A stretch of 42,166 nucleotides of DNA from Acidobacteriota bacterium. GTDB lineage: Bacteria; Acidobacteriota; Terriglobia; Acidiferrales; UBA7541. Below the pieces are notes generated by a model. The model saw only the letters and a program-made list of their open reading frames with translations. It was not told where the DNA came from and made no database searches. Positions 12,208 to 23,221 of the stretch are shown in pieces. Every line of letters starts with the position of its first letter. The stretch's first letter is position 1. The position numbers were made by a program, and so were the translations under genes. The DNA is taken from positions 6,463 through 48,628 of the forward strand of contig QHYP01000026.1 in NCBI GenBank assembly GCA_003224195.1, in the 5' to 3' direction.

Positions 12208-15200
12208 TTAGAACGTGCGGCCCACGCTGAACCGGAACGTGTGAGCCGGCTCGAAAAAGTTGAGCTGGCCCAGAGGATTATTCCGGAATTTATCGAGTTG
12301 GGGCTGGACGTACAACTGAAACACGCCGGGCGGCAGCGGCTTTTTCAAATTCTCATCAACAAAGGCATGGTCCCAGTCTCCCTGGGGCGCAACGATCCGC
12401 GAGTGCAGCCGGTTTGGATTAAACGCGTAGTAGATACGGAAAGGCGCCTGAATAATGGGAAGCTGGACGATAAACTCAACGCCAGCGGAACTGCGGAACT
12501 TGAAGTTCGTACCCGAAGCAATGCCGAGCTGACTTTTTACATTGGCACCCGGAAATTGCTGCTGGTCCTGCCGCACACCGGTTGGATCAAGCTTCAGCCC
12601 GCTCCGACTGACGATCCCATTCGTTCCCGCATCCGTGAAGAGAGACATCTGCACAATTTCCTTCACGATGGGGATGCGGTACTCCACATTCCCCACACCC
12701 TGCAAGTCGCCTCCGGGAAAGGTAACCGTATAGGTGACAACTGGGACTTGTACAGTACAAACTAGCGGGCAAAACCCCCTCGGATCCTTGAAGCTGATCG
12801 GTACCTTGCTCTGGGCCGGAATAAACGCCACCGGAGAAATTCCCCGGACATCGAATCCGCGGAGGTCGGTTTCCCCGCCCATGAAGAAACGGTTGTAGAG
12901 AGGAAGCTCGAGCCCGCCGTAGCTGGTGGTATGGGAAGCCTGGACGCGGAAGCCCAGGACGTTGCGATGTTTGTTCATGGGGTGGAACTTTTTCCACTCG
13001 AAGACATTCGTGATGACGTTCACGTTGCCGCCGAGCGGGCCGCCTTGCACGCTCGCGGAATAGAAAAAGCTTTTACCTCGCGAGGGATTAATGGGGTTAT
13101 CCACCGTGTTGTAGCTGAGTGAAGGAGTAATCGTGCTGGAGACGATGCCTCTCAGCGCGCTGGGTCCGGCGACGTTGCGGAATTGTAGCTGCGTAAGGAG
13201 CAGCGTAGTGGCGTCGTTGAATGGCGTAATGCTTGTCCGCGTCAGGCCGTAACTGAGCCCGAGGCGCGTAAATGAGAACCGCCGGATGGGATAGCTGGCA
13301 AACGTGGTGAAGCCGGTGCTGTCCTGCGTGTAGTTTAGGATGTAGTTCGGATTGACGCTGACCTGCTGGCCGAGGAGCAGGGCTTCCTGCTTGGCTTGGT
13401 CAAAACTGTAGCGGCTGGAGAAGAGGGTGAAGCCCGTCGAGATGGGCCGGTCGAAGAGGTATGGCTCAGTGAAACCGAATTGGAAAATGCGCTGCAGGTC
13501 GCCGAACTGGGCCGAAAACGTGAGCGTCTCTCCGAGACCGAGGAAGTTATTGGTCTGGTAGGTCAGACCGATGAAGCCGCCGGCCAGCCCGCTGATGCCG
13601 CCCTGCAAACCGATGGACTGTTTGCCTTTCTCCTTGACCTTGACGTTGATATCCACCGAGCCTTCCTTGGTGTTGCGCCTGATCTCCGCGTCCTCCGGCT
13701 TGATCTTCTCGAAATAGTCGAGTTGATTCAGGCGGAGGATACTGAGCTCCCAATAACGCTGGTTGAAGAGCTGGCCTTCGTCGATGAGGATTTCGCGGCG
13801 GATGACTTTGTCGCGGGTGGTCGTGTTTCCGCTGAAATCGATGCGGCGCACGAGATACTGCTTCTGCTCATCGAATTTCAGAGTGAGGTTGATGGTTTTC
13901 GTATCCTCGTCGACGTCGGTCTCGGGCTCGGGAGTGAAATCAATGAAGCCGAATTCTCCGTAAGCCTTCGTGTAATTCTTCAGCGCGTCGCGCACCTTGT
14001 TGATGGCAAATATATCTCCCTGTTTGAGCGGGAACATGGCCTTCAGCGGATCGACTTTCAGCGAGAGAGCCTTGTCCGGGTCGGCGCTGACAATGTTCAG
14101 CTTGCCCATCCGGTAGCGCTCGCCTTCTTCGATGGGAATCATGATGTTCACGGCCTTGCCGTGTTTGCGGCCAATTTTCGGCAGCGGCATCGGCAGGCCC
14201 GCGCGATCGATGTTCACGTTTTCAATGACCGGATCCTTGACCAACACCTTGAAGTAACCGTGATCCTGATAGAGGCCGCGGATGCCGACTTCCAGGTCCT
14301 CGTTCAGCTTGTCGCGGTCGTAGGTTTTCGACAGCACGTTGACATTCAAGAAGTACATGGGAATCGCAAAAGGCCGATCATGCCGCATGGCGCGAATCAG
14401 CTTGCGGTCGCTGAAGGCATGATTGCCGGTGAAATGGATCTTCCCGACCTTTACCTTCGGTCCCTCTTCCACCTTGAAGGTGAGGATCACGGCGTTGCTG
14501 GCCGCGATGCGCTCGTACTGCGGTGAAACCTTGGCGAATTGCCGGCCATGCTCGCCGAGGAGCTCTTTCAGGACGACCTCAGCTTTCTTGATCCGCGTCG
14601 GATCGAACTGGCTTTCAACCGTCAAGCCGACTTTGCGCTCCTTGAAGCGGTCCAGGATGTCCGACTCCGAAACGGAATGGGTGCCGTCGTAACGGATGCG
14701 GCGAATGACGGGCCGCTCTTTGACTTCGAAGATGATGATCTTGCCGTTGGGCTTGTCCGGGCTGTCCTCGACGCGCAGCTTCACGTCCTCGAAGAATTGG
14801 GTATTCCACAGCGCCTGAAAATCGCGGCGCAGCGTTTCTTCGTTGAAGACGTCTGCTTCGCGGCTGAAAATACGGGCCTTCAGTGTGTCGCTGCGCACGC
14901 GGCGATTGCCGACGAACTCGATTCGGGCGACGACAAATTGTGCATCGGGGCTCTGCCCCGCGGGCGCTTGTGTGGCCGGAGCCTGCGAAGGACGGTTCGG
15001 CTGCTGCGGAGAGGGTGACTGCTGGGGAGAAGAGGATTGCCGGTAGGCGGAAGAGCGTGTCCGAGAAGCGGATCGCCGCCGCGAAGAAGATTCGCCCTCA
15101 TCCGCGCGGGAAGACGCCGCGTCACGCGCCGCTGCAGCCTTCGCGTATCGGACCTGCTGCCCGCTTGCCGATCCCCCGTATGCCAGAACAAACAGAAGCA

Positions 15201-15288
15201 GGGGCACTCCGGCGCGCGGAAGCCAAAAAGGCGAACAAACTCTTCTTTCAGCGGCCGATGAGGTCTTCAAGGCCGCGCCCCCAAACAC
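12208..15288 (-). CDS. bamA: outer membrane protein assembly factor BamA (POTRA repeats plus Omp85 barrel)
   Basis: 1026 aa; POTRA-like repeats (IEFVGNRRVRSDTL, IHFTGNHAFSDRKL, IDFSGNTTTRDKVIRREI), Omp85 region ending FRFSVGRTF; S/Q/P-rich segment after signal peptide. Confidence 0.95.
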   Translation of the reverse strand: MFGGAALKTSSAAERRVCSPFWLPRAGVPLLLFVLAYGGSASGQQVRYAKAAAARDAASSRADEGESSSRRRSASRTRSSAYRQSSSPQQSPSPQQPNRPSQAPATQAPAGQSPDAQFVVARIEFVGNRRVRSDTLKARIFSREADVFNEETLRRDFQALWNTQFFEDVKLRVEDSPDKPNGKIIIFEVKERPVIRRIRYDGTHSVSESDILDRFKERKVGLTVESQFDPTRIKKAEVVLKELLGEHGRQFAKVSPQYERIAASNAVILTFKVEEGPKVKVGKIHFTGNHAFSDRKLIRAMRHDRPFAIPMYFLNVNVLSKTYDRDKLNEDLEVGIRGLYQDHGYFKVLVKDPVIENVNIDRAGLPMPLPKIGRKHGKAVNIMIPIEEGERYRMGKLNIVSADPDKALSLKVDPLKAMFPLKQGDIFAINKVRDALKNYTKAYGEFGFIDFTPEPETDVDEDTKTINLTLKFDEQKQYLVRRIDFSGNTTTRDKVIRREILIDEGQLFNQRYWELSILRLNQLDYFEKIKPEDAEIRRNTKEGSVDINVKVKEKGKQSIGLQGGISGLAGGFIGLTYQTNNFLGLGETLTFSAQFGDLQRIFQFGFTEPYLFDRPISTGFTLFSSRYSFDQAKQEALLLGQQVSVNPNYILNYTQDSTGFTTFASYPIRRFSFTRLGLSYGLTRTSITPFNDATTLLLTQLQFRNVAGPSALRGIVSSTITPSLSYNTVDNPINPSRGKSFFYSASVQGGPLGGNVNVITNVFEWKKFHPMNKHRNVLGFRVQASHTTSYGGLELPLYNRFFMGGETDLRGFDVRGISPVAFIPAQSKVPISFKDPRGFCPLVCTVQVPVVTYTVTFPGGDLQGVGNVEYRIPIVKEIVQMSLFTDAGTNGIVSRSGLKLDPTGVRQDQQQFPGANVKSQLGIASGTNFKFRSSAGVEFIVQLPIIQAPFRIYYAFNPNRLHSRIVAPQGDWDHAFVDENLKKPLPPGVFQLYVQPQLDKFRNNPLGQLNFFEPAHTFRFSVGRTF

Positions 15289-15368
15289 AAGATGATTTTC
15301 TCCCGCCGCGCCCGTGCTTCCCGCAGCAAAGCCGAAGGGTTTGGGCCGGCTGTGGCTTTTCAGATTCG

Positions 15369-17795
15369 CTAGTGGATAACCGGGGTTGCCTCAACCACGG
15401 GTCGGAAGCCCAGGCTCTCTCCCGCGACGTACACCTGCAGGGTTGCGGGCCGCTGAATTCCCCCCTGGATGAGCGCTTCCGAGAGTGGGTCTTCCACGTA
15501 CTTCTGGAGGGCCCGCCGAAGCGGCCGCGCCCCGTAACTGCGGTCCGCGCAGGTCTTTTCCAAAATCCACTGGCGCGCTTCCGGGGACAAAACAACCTGG
15601 ACTTGGCGGTGAATCAGCGTGTCGTTCATCTGGCCGACAAGCAGGTCGATAATGCGCAGGAGGTCCTCATCGCCGAGCGGATTGAACAGGATGATTTCGT
15701 CCAAGCGGTTGAGGAATTCGGGATTAAAGGCGCGCTTCACTTCGGTCATGACGAGATCATCCAAGGTCTTCGCGCCAGCTTCTTCGGTGCCGGCCTGGAA
15801 CCCGATCGTCGTGCGCTTCTGGAGGTGCCGCGCACCCAAGTTCGACGTCATGATGACGATGGTGTTCCGGAAGTCCACCGTATTGCCCAGGCCGTCGGTC
15901 AACTGGCCGTCTTCAAAAACCTGAAGGAGGATATTGAAGACGTCCGGATGCGCCTTCTCAATTTCGTCGAGCAGAATCACCGAATAGGGAGTGCGGCGCA
16001 CGCGCTCGGTCATCTGGCCGCCCTCTTCATAGCCCACGTAGCCTGGAGGCGCGCCGATCAGTTTTGAGACGGAATGCTTCTCCATGAATTCAGACATGTC
16101 GAAGCGAACGAGTGACTTCTCCGAACCAAACAGGAATTCGGCCAGACGACGCGCCACTTCCGTCTTGCCGACGCCAGTCGGGCCCAAAAAGAGGAAGCAG
16201 CCGACCGGGCGCGCCGGCGATTTCAAGCCGGCGCGGCTGCGGCGGATGGCGCGCGCGAGCGCGGTGATGGCTTTGTCCTGGCTGATGACGCGCTTGTGAA
16301 GTTCCTGCTCGATGCGCAGGAGTTTCTCCTGTTCGTCTTCCTTAATGGACGTAACCGCGACGCCGGTCCAGCGAGAGACGACTTCTTCAATGTCTTCACG
16401 CGTCACCATACCGGTGGAGGCGTCGTCGAGCTTGTAGCGTTCGCGCAGCAGGCGCAGGCTCTCCTTTTCCTTGCGCTCCTCCTCGGAATAAAAGCGCGCC
16501 TTCTCGAATTCGTGATTGGCGATGGCGGATTCCATGCGGTGGGTGATGAACTTCACGCGTTTCTGCACTTCGGCGACTTCTTCCGGCACGGTGGCCTGGC
16601 GAAGTTTCACGCGCGCGCCCGCTTCGTCGATCAAATCAATGGCCTTGTCGGGAAGGAAGCGGTCCGGGATGTAGCGGTTCGAGAGATACACGGCGTAGCG
16701 CAAAGCCTCGTCCGTGTACGCCACGGCGTGAAACTTCTCATAACGCTCGCGCACGCCGTTCAAGACCTGGATGGCCTCTTCTTCGGTTGGCGCGGGGACT
16801 TTCACGGCCTGGAAGCGGCGCTCGAGCGAGCGGTCTTTCTCCACCGACTTGCGGTATTCGCCGGGCGTGGTGGCGCCGATGCACTGGATTTCCCCGCGGG
16901 AAAGCGCCGGCTTCAAAATGTTGGCGGCGTCGAGCGAACCTTCCGCCGATCCGGCACCCACCAGCGTGTGCAGTTCGTCGATGAAGACGATGGAGTTCTG
17001 GCTCTCCATCAGCTCCTTCATGATCGTCTTCAGGCGTTCTTCAAACTGGCCGCGGTACTTCGTGCCCGCGACGATGAGCGAAAGGTCGAGCGAAAGTATT
17101 TGCTTGTCAGCGAGAAACGGCGGCACATCGCTGTCGGCGATGCGCTGCGCGAGCCCCTCGACGATGGCCGTCTTGCCCACTCCGGGCTCGCCGATGAGCA
17201 CCGGATTATTCTTCGTGCGGCGGCAGAGAATCTGGATGACGCGCTCGACCTCTCTCTCGCGGCCCACGAGCGGGTCGAGCGAACCTTCCATGGCCGCCTG
17301 GGTCAGGTTGCGGCTGAACTCGGAAAGGAGCGAGGTTTCCTTGGGGCGGCTCGCCGGCGATTTTTCGCCGGAAGTACGCTGAAGCTCTTCCCGCAGGGTC
17401 GAGAGGCGCAGCCCGCGCTCCATCAGGATCTCCGCGCCAAAGCATTTTTCCTCGCGCAGGATGCCGAGCAGGAGATGTTCGGTGCCCACGTGCTTGTGAC
17501 CGAGGCGCTCCGCCTCTTCGGCGGCCATGTTGAGGATGCGCTTGCACTCGGCGCTGAGCGGAACTTCCACCGACGTCGAGATGCGCTCGCGAATCGTGAT
17601 GCGGGCTTCGATTTCCTTGCGGATGGATTCGATCGAGCCTTGCTGGCGAAGGAAGCGGTTAGCCAGGGCCTTATCCTCGCGCATCAGGCCGAGCAGAAGG
17701 TGCTCGGTCTCGATGTACGGGCTGCCATACTGGCTCGCTTCATAACGGGCAAAAAAGATAACGCGACGCGCCTTCTCGGTGTATCGTTCAAACAC
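15369..17795 (-). CDS. clpC: ATP-dependent Clp protease ATP-binding subunit ClpC
   Basis: 808 aa; two Clp-N repeats, two AAA+ modules ([35 protein letters not shown]), UVR-like region. Confidence 0.95.
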   Translation of the reverse strand: MFERYTEKARRVIFFARYEASQYGSPYIETEHLLLGLMREDKALANRFLRQQGSIESIRKEIEARITIRERISTSVEVPLSAECKRILNMAAEEAERLGHKHVGTEHLLLGILREEKCFGAEILMERGLRLSTLREELQRTSGEKSPASRPKETSLLSEFSRNLTQAAMEGSLDPLVGREREVERVIQILCRRTKNNPVLIGEPGVGKTAIVEGLAQRIADSDVPPFLADKQILSLDLSLIVAGTKYRGQFEERLKTIMKELMESQNSIVFIDELHTLVGAGSAEGSLDAANILKPALSRGEIQCIGATTPGEYRKSVEKDRSLERRFQAVKVPAPTEEEAIQVLNGVRERYEKFHAVAYTDEALRYAVYLSNRYIPDRFLPDKAIDLIDEAGARVKLRQATVPEEVAEVQKRVKFITHRMESAIANHEFEKARFYSEEERKEKESLRLLRERYKLDDASTGMVTREDIEEVVSRWTGVAVTSIKEDEQEKLLRIEQELHKRVISQDKAITALARAIRRSRAGLKSPARPVGCFLFLGPTGVGKTEVARRLAEFLFGSEKSLVRFDMSEFMEKHSVSKLIGAPPGYVGYEEGGQMTERVRRTPYSVILLDEIEKAHPDVFNILLQVFEDGQLTDGLGNTVDFRNTIVIMTSNLGARHLQKRTTIGFQAGTEEAGAKTLDDLVMTEVKRAFNPEFLNRLDEIILFNPLGDEDLLRIIDLLVGQMNDTLIHRQVQVVLSPEARQWILEKTCADRSYGARPLRRALQKYVEDPLSEALIQGGIQRPATLQVYVAGESLGFRPVVEATPVIH

Positions 17796-17798
17796 GAT

Positions 17799-18584
17799 TT
17801 AGCTCGCTTCTCCCCCTGGGATACCGCTCGCGGAAGCCGCAGCCTCGCGAGATTGCAGAACGCCGTGCTCCAGCGCCAAGATCCGGCCGCATCGCGCCGC
17901 AATCGCCCGGTTGTGCGTCGCCAGAAGCGACGTCAGCCGGTGCGTGCGATGCAGCCGCTCGAGCAGCCCGAACACGGCCCAAGCATTCTGCTCGTCCAGA
18001 TCTCCGGTCGGTTCATCCGCCAGCAGCACACTCGGCCCGGTGACGAGCGCCCGCGCAATCGCCGCGCGCTGCTGTTCCCCGCCGGAAAGCTCCCCTGCCC
18101 GGTGGCCGGCCCGCTCCGCCAGCCCCACTTCCATCAGTCTCTGCTGCGCCTGCTCGAGCGCCCGGGCATGCTTCTCGCCGCGCAACAGCAGAGGCATAGC
18201 AACATTCTCCGCCGCCGTGAAATCAGCCAACAACTGATGCCGCTGCCAGACAAATCCCACAGCGCGATTCCGAAATGCAGCGAGCGCTGCGTCATCATTC
18301 GTTTCAATGGCTTTCGACGCGAAGTATACTGTACCGCTTGTCGGTGTGTCTAGCGCGGCAAGCAGGTGCAATAGCGTACTCTTGCCCGCCCCGGAAGGCG
18401 CCACAATGGCCACCATCTCGCCTTCGTGAAGAGAGAGATTCACATCCGTGAGCACATTGAGAGAGAGAGAGCCTTCACCATACGTTTTCTTGATGCCGCG
18501 CGCCTCAAGGATCACCCGGGACGCGCTCGGGCCCACGCCCTGGGCACCCCCTCCTGGCCCCGCATTGACCTCTACGAAATCCAT
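17799..18584 (-). CDS. lolD: ABC transporter ATP-binding protein, LolD-like
   Basis: Start MDFVEV at 18584; APSGAGKST, LSGGEQQRAAIARAL signature, LLADEPTGDLD; adjacent to LolC/E-like permease. Confidence 0.88.
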   Translation of the reverse strand: MDFVEVNAGPGGGAQGVGPSASRVILEARGIKKTYGEGSLSLNVLTDVNLSLHEGEMVAIVAPSGAGKSTLLHLLAALDTPTSGTVYFASKAIETNDDAALAAFRNRAVGFVWQRHQLLADFTAAENVAMPLLLRGEKHARALEQAQQRLMEVGLAERAGHRAGELSGGEQQRAAIARALVTGPSVLLADEPTGDLDEQNAWAVFGLLERLHRTHRLTSLLATHNRAIAARCGRILALEHGVLQSREAAASASGIPGGEAS

Positions 18585-18930
18585 CGAGCTTGCTCTGTCC
18601 TTCGCTGTGCGCCCCGTAGGCTTTCGACTTCCTCTACGCATTTGGATGCCGCAGCGCGTGTCCGGGTGTCCAAAGTGAGAGCGTCCAGCTTGCTCCTTGT
18701 TTCCCAATTCCTTCCCTTTTCTGCCCAACGCGAGGGAGTGTGAAAATTTGGTGCGCCGAGCCGGACTCTCAGCTTCAGTAACCTCTCTCGCTTCAATAAC
18801 TTAAACAATGCGCAAAGATGTGTCTCCGAAGGGGCCCAACGCAACACGGTGCACCCCACCCCCGGCAGAGGATATCCTGCAACCAGAAAACCAAATCCGC
18901 TTCTGTTTGCACGCTGCGCAGGCGGCCAAA

Positions 18931-20157
18931 TCATTCATAGCGCAGGATTTCGACAGGCAGCAGCCGGGACGCTGCGCGGGCAGGCAGCAGCGTCGCTCCG
19001 ACCGAGATGCTCATGGCCACCAGCGCGATCCAGATTCCGTCGAGCGCATTCGCGTGAAAAGGAACGTAGGGCACGGAATAAACTTGCGGATCGAGCGGGA
19101 TGAGATGATAGGTTCCGGCGGTGACGGCCACCGCGTAGCCGATGGCCAGCCCTGTTAACGTCCCTGTCGCGCCGATCGCAATCCCCTGCCATAGAAAAAC
19201 TCTGCGGACCTGCGCGCGCCGCGAACCCATCGCCAGCAACACGGCGATGTCTTTCGCTTTGTCCGTTACGGTCATCGACAGAACGACGAGAATGTTCAAT
19301 CCCGCAACAAATGTAATCAGCCCGATGAAGATGGCGGTGACGAGCTTTTCCAGGCGCAGCGCGCGGAAGAGCGCGCGATTTTCTTCCATCCACGTGGTGG
19401 CCGCGTAGCCCGGCCCGGCCGCCTGCTCGAGGCGCCGCGCGAGGCCGCCTGCCTCTTCCGGGCGCGCGAGGCGGAACTCCAGAACATTCACGAGGTCGCC
19501 GGCGCCAGCCAGCGCTTGCGCCGCGGAAAGGGTCATAAAACACCAATTCTCGTCGTAGTCGTAAAAGCCGGAATCAAAAATTCCCGCGATGCGAAAGCGC
19601 CGCGTGCGCGGGATCAAGCCGAACGGGGTGAGCCGTCCTTCCGGACTCATGAGGGTGACGTAATCGCCCGGAGAAATTTTCCATTCCTCCGCGAGTTGCC
19701 GCCCGACAAGCACCGCTCCGATTCCATCGGCGTCGGGAGAAAAATCCAGACGGCCGGCCACGATGCGTTGCAGCGCCTCATCGAAGCGGCGCTCGCGTGT
19801 CGGATCAACACCCTTGACCACAACGCCGCGCGCCTGCCCGCCGAAGGAAAGCAACACGGTTTGATAAACCGCCGGCGTGACCGAGCGCACATCGGCTGTG
19901 GAGGCGAGGCGAGCGGCGAGCGCGTCGTAATTGCCGATGCCGCCAGTGCCGGGGCGCGTCAGGGAAATGTGCGCCGTCACGCCGAGCAGGCGGTCCTGAA
20001 TCGTCTCGCGAAAACCGGTATTCATCGCAAGCGCGATGACCAGCGTGGCCACGCCGGCGGCCACACCGAGCACAGAAAATGCCGTCACCAGACGCAGCAC
20101 GGCCGGCCGGTGCGGCGACCGGAGGTAACGTTGGGCGACAAACCATTCGAAGCGCAT
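18931..20157 (-). CDS. lolC: lipoprotein-releasing ABC transporter permease (LolC/LolE, FtsX fold)
   Basis: 408 aa; [50 protein letters not shown]-terminal FtsX membrane segments. Confidence 0.88.
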   Translation of the reverse strand: MRFEWFVAQRYLRSPHRPAVLRLVTAFSVLGVAAGVATLVIALAMNTGFRETIQDRLLGVTAHISLTRPGTGGIGNYDALAARLASTADVRSVTPAVYQTVLLSFGGQARGVVVKGVDPTRERRFDEALQRIVAGRLDFSPDADGIGAVLVGRQLAEEWKISPGDYVTLMSPEGRLTPFGLIPRTRRFRIAGIFDSGFYDYDENWCFMTLSAAQALAGAGDLVNVLEFRLARPEEAGGLARRLEQAAGPGYAATTWMEENRALFRALRLEKLVTAIFIGLITFVAGLNILVVLSMTVTDKAKDIAVLLAMGSRRAQVRRVFLWQGIAIGATGTLTGLAIGYAVAVTAGTYHLIPLDPQVYSVPYVPFHANALDGIWIALVAMSISVGATLLPARAASRLLPVEILRYE

Positions 20158-20171
20158 CGGCCGGCGACCCG

Positions 20172-21736
20172 TCAGGGCTTTTCCGAGCCCGAAGCTGCCT
20201 GCGCGTCGGCTTTCGCTTCGGGACGAAGCAACGGAAAGAGAATGACGTCGCGGATGGAGTGCGAATCAGTGAGCAGCATGGTGAGCCGGTCGATGCCGAT
20301 GCCCTCACCGGCAGTCGGCGGCAGGCCATGGCAAAGCGCACGGAGGTAGTCCACGTCGAGTTTTTTCGGAACATCCTCGCCGCCCTGCGCCATCTGTTGA
20401 AGAAACCGCCGCTCCTGTTCGGCAGGATCGTTGAGCTCGGAGAAACCATTGGCGACTTCCATCCCGGCGGCGAAGACCTCGAAACGCTCGGTGAGCGAAG
20501 GATCGTCCGGCTTCTGTTTCGAGAGCGGTGAAATGTCCGTCGGAAAATCATAGAGAATCGTCGGCTGGATGAGCTTGTCTTCGGTGCGCCCTTTGCCGGA
20601 ACGGGCGGGGCTCCCGTGCGAGCTACCCACAGGTTATAGCGCTCAGCGAACTTGCGGGGCCCGCCCGGGGCGGAGAGCTCCGCTTCGGTGGGCGCGGCCC
20701 CCGCGGCCGCCGGCCAGCACTTCACAATTGCCTGCCGCATCGAGAGGCGCTGAAACTTGGCAAAGTCCAGCTCGTGCGCGCCGTATTTGACCGTGGTCGA
20801 GCCGGTGATGTTTTTCACCAGCGAGGCGAAGAGCTGTTCGTTCATGTCCATGAGGTCGCGATAGTTGCTGTACGCCTCGTAGAATTCGAGCATGGTGAAT
20901 TCCGGATTGTGCTGCGTGGAAATACCCTCGTTGCGGAAATTGCGGTTGATCTCATACACGCGGTCGAGCCCGCCCACCACTAATCGCTTGAGATACAGCT
21001 CCGGCGCGATGCGCAGATAAAGATCGATGTCCAGAGTATTGTGATGCGTGACGAACGGCCGGGCCGTGGCGCCGCCGGCGATGGGATGCATCATCGGCGT
21101 TTCCACTTCCAGGTAGCCGCGCGCATCGAAAAACCGCCGCAGTTCCCGGATGATCCGCGCGCGGGTGAGGACAATCTGGCGCGATTTCTCATTCGCGATC
21201 AGGTCAAGATACCTCTGGCGGTAGCGGATTTCCACGTCCGTCAGACCGTGCCATTTCTCCGGCAGCGGCAAAAAGGCCTTTGCAAGCAGGGTCAGCTCCT
21301 TGACCCAAATGGAGAGCTCATTCGTTTTCGTGCGGAAGAGATGCCCCGCGACCCCAATGGAGTCGCCGAGGTCGAGCAATTGAAAGAGCTTAAATGCGCG
21401 ATCACCAACCGCGTCGAGCTTCACGTAGATCTGAATCCGCGCTGCGGCGCCCTGAATGTGCGCGAAACCCGCCTTGCCCATCAGACGGTAGGAAACGACC
21501 CGCCCCGCGACGCGCACCTCACGTTTTCGCGCTTGGAGGTCCGAAGCGCTTGCGTCCGCGAATTTTTCGACCAGCGCCGCCGGCGTCTCCGTCCAGCGAA
21601 ACTCGCGTGGATAGGGGTCGTAGCCCAGAGCCTTGATGTCTTCCAGCTTTTTCTGGCGCTGCCGGAACTGGTCGAGGGGCTCAAATTCCAACGCTGCATC
21701 CTTTCCGAAGAATCGAGCGGCAGTATAGCGGCCCAC
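20172..21736 (-). CDS. lysS: class II lysyl-tRNA synthetase, reading frame broken near 20580-20600
   Basis: 5' part in ORF 19805..21736 ([30 protein letters not shown], motif 2); 3' part in ORF 20172..20630 ([22 protein letters not shown]...[31 protein letters not shown], motif 3), different frames. Confidence 0.92.
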
Positions 21737-21781
21737 GCGTGAAGTCGCAATCCGTGAGCCGGTATGAAGTCTTCGTTCCGC

Positions 21782-22093
21782 TCACACGTGGTGCGCGAGG
21801 GCAACATGGAAGTGAGTTGCGCGTGTTTCAAAAGATGCAAGCAGCGCCCGGGCCTTTGGAGGGACGACGGCGCGCTCCGCGTCCGGCCCCGCAAATCGCT
21901 CCACCGCCTCGAGCGATTCCCAAAGCGTCAGGACCAGAAATTCATCGGCGCCTGCCTCCGCCCGGCGCAGCACATAGATGCCGCGAAAGCCCGGGATTGC
22001 GCCTAATTCCGGAATCACTGATTCCTGCAGATGGGAGACATAGCGATCCGCCATAGCAGGCTTCGTCGTTCCCTTCCAGATCCGTGCAAGCAT
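21782..22093 (-). CDS. antibiotic biosynthesis monooxygenase (ABM) / dimeric alpha-beta barrel domain protein
   Basis: 103 aa; MLARIWKGTTKPAMADRYVSHLQESVIPELGAIPGFRGIYVLRRAEAGADEFLVLTLWESLEAVERFAG. Confidence 0.7.
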   Translation of the reverse strand: MLARIWKGTTKPAMADRYVSHLQESVIPELGAIPGFRGIYVLRRAEAGADEFLVLTLWESLEAVERFAGPDAERAVVPPKARALLASFETRATHFHVALAHHV

Positions 22094-22142
22094 GCACTGT
22101 CTCCTCGCGTATCATGGATTGCGCAATGAGCAGGAGTTCTCC

Positions 22143-22415
22143 ATGTACTTTGCTCTTTTTTATACCACGGTTGAGAATTTCATCGAACGCCGCCAGCCCC
22201 TGCGGGAAGCTCACCTCGCCCATGCCCGCCGTTCCCACCAGGACGGCCACCTCGTGTTGGCGGGCGCCCTGCAGCCGCCGGATGCCGCCCTCCTGGTGTT
22301 TCGCGCGGACAGCGCCACCCCGGTCGAAGATTTCGCGAGAAATGACCCTTACGTGGCGAGCGGGCTCGTCAAATCCTGGCGAGTCCGTGAATGGACTGTC
22401 GTCATTGGCGGGTAG
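22143..22415 (+). CDS. YciI-like family protein
   Basis: ATG 22143; MYFALFYTTVENFIERRQPLREAHLAHARRSHQDGHLVLAGALQPPDAALLVFRADSATPVEDFARNDPYVASGLVKSWRVREWTVV. Confidence 0.8.
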   Translation: MYFALFYTTVENFIERRQPLREAHLAHARRSHQDGHLVLAGALQPPDAALLVFRADSATPVEDFARNDPYVASGLVKSWRVREWTVVIGG

Positions 22416-22495
22416 ACGCGAATTCCGATGGGAATTGAAGGCACCGGGGTGCGGAGGCCTGCCCGCTCTGTTATACTTTGCCCGCCGGAGCCGCC

Positions 22496-23221
22496 GTGCG
22501 AGACCGCTCGTATCCCTCTTCCGAGGCGCATTCGTCTGTCCAGCAGGACTGGCGCGCGTGGCTCCCTGAAGACAAGGACCATCTCTTCCACCGGCTAACT
22601 CAGCAGCTCGAAACTCCCTATGCGATGGTCAGCGTCTCGCTGAACGAGGCCATCTCCCTCCGGCTGGCGGGGCATCTCCCTCGTTGTCGTCAGGCAGCCA
22701 GCGTTCTGGCCGATCTAAACGATCGTCTAGCGGAGCCCCTGGTCGCCATGCTGCGGGCGCTGGCGCGTCATGCCCGCCACTATGGGACCGTGCCCAACGC
22801 CGCTCCACTTAACCCTGCCAACTTTCGGGGCGCCCGCCGCCGCCGCGCCGCGCGGATGAGCTCCTTGCTTTCCCACGTTTTGCTATCGCAGCAGTCCCAG
22901 TTCCTGCACAAGGTGGATGAACTCGAAGGAATGGTCGAGGATCTGGCCAAGGAGTTCCGTGCGGCGGTAGCCGAAGTCGTGGACATGACATCGGTAGAGC
23001 CCGCGGAACTGTGGCTGGAGATCGACCTGCTCCACTATGATTTGAACACCTGCTTGCGAGAATCGATCGTGATCCTCAAATCCTTCCTTATCGTTCTTCC
23101 GCACGAAGAGCTGACCAGCTTCGAAGAGGCCGCACGAGTGAAGCCCGTAACGGCGCGGCCATCCGAGGCCAACGCAACTAACTTCCGCAATGGACGGGCG
23201 GCCAAATTCGGGGGAAAATAG
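22496..23221 (+). CDS. hypothetical alpha-helical protein of unknown function
   Basis: Within ORF 22478..23221 (GTG 22496 or TTG 22478 as start); predicted mostly helical; no family recognised. Confidence 0.65.
   Translation: MRDRSYPSSEAHSSVQQDWRAWLPEDKDHLFHRLTQQLETPYAMVSVSLNEAISLRLAGHLPRCRQAASVLADLNDRLAEPLVAMLRALARHARHYGTVPNAAPLNPANFRGARRRRAARMSSLLSHVLLSQQSQFLHKVDELEGMVEDLAKEFRAAVAEVVDMTSVEPAELWLEIDLLHYDLNTCLRESIVILKSFLIVLPHEELTSFEEAARVKPVTARPSEANATNFRNGRAAKFGGK

Noticed and set aside
13396-14526. 376-aa plus-strand ORF
   Set aside because: Antisense to bamA
16296-18353. 685-aa plus-strand ORF
   Set aside because: Antisense to clpC and lolD; no domain recognisable
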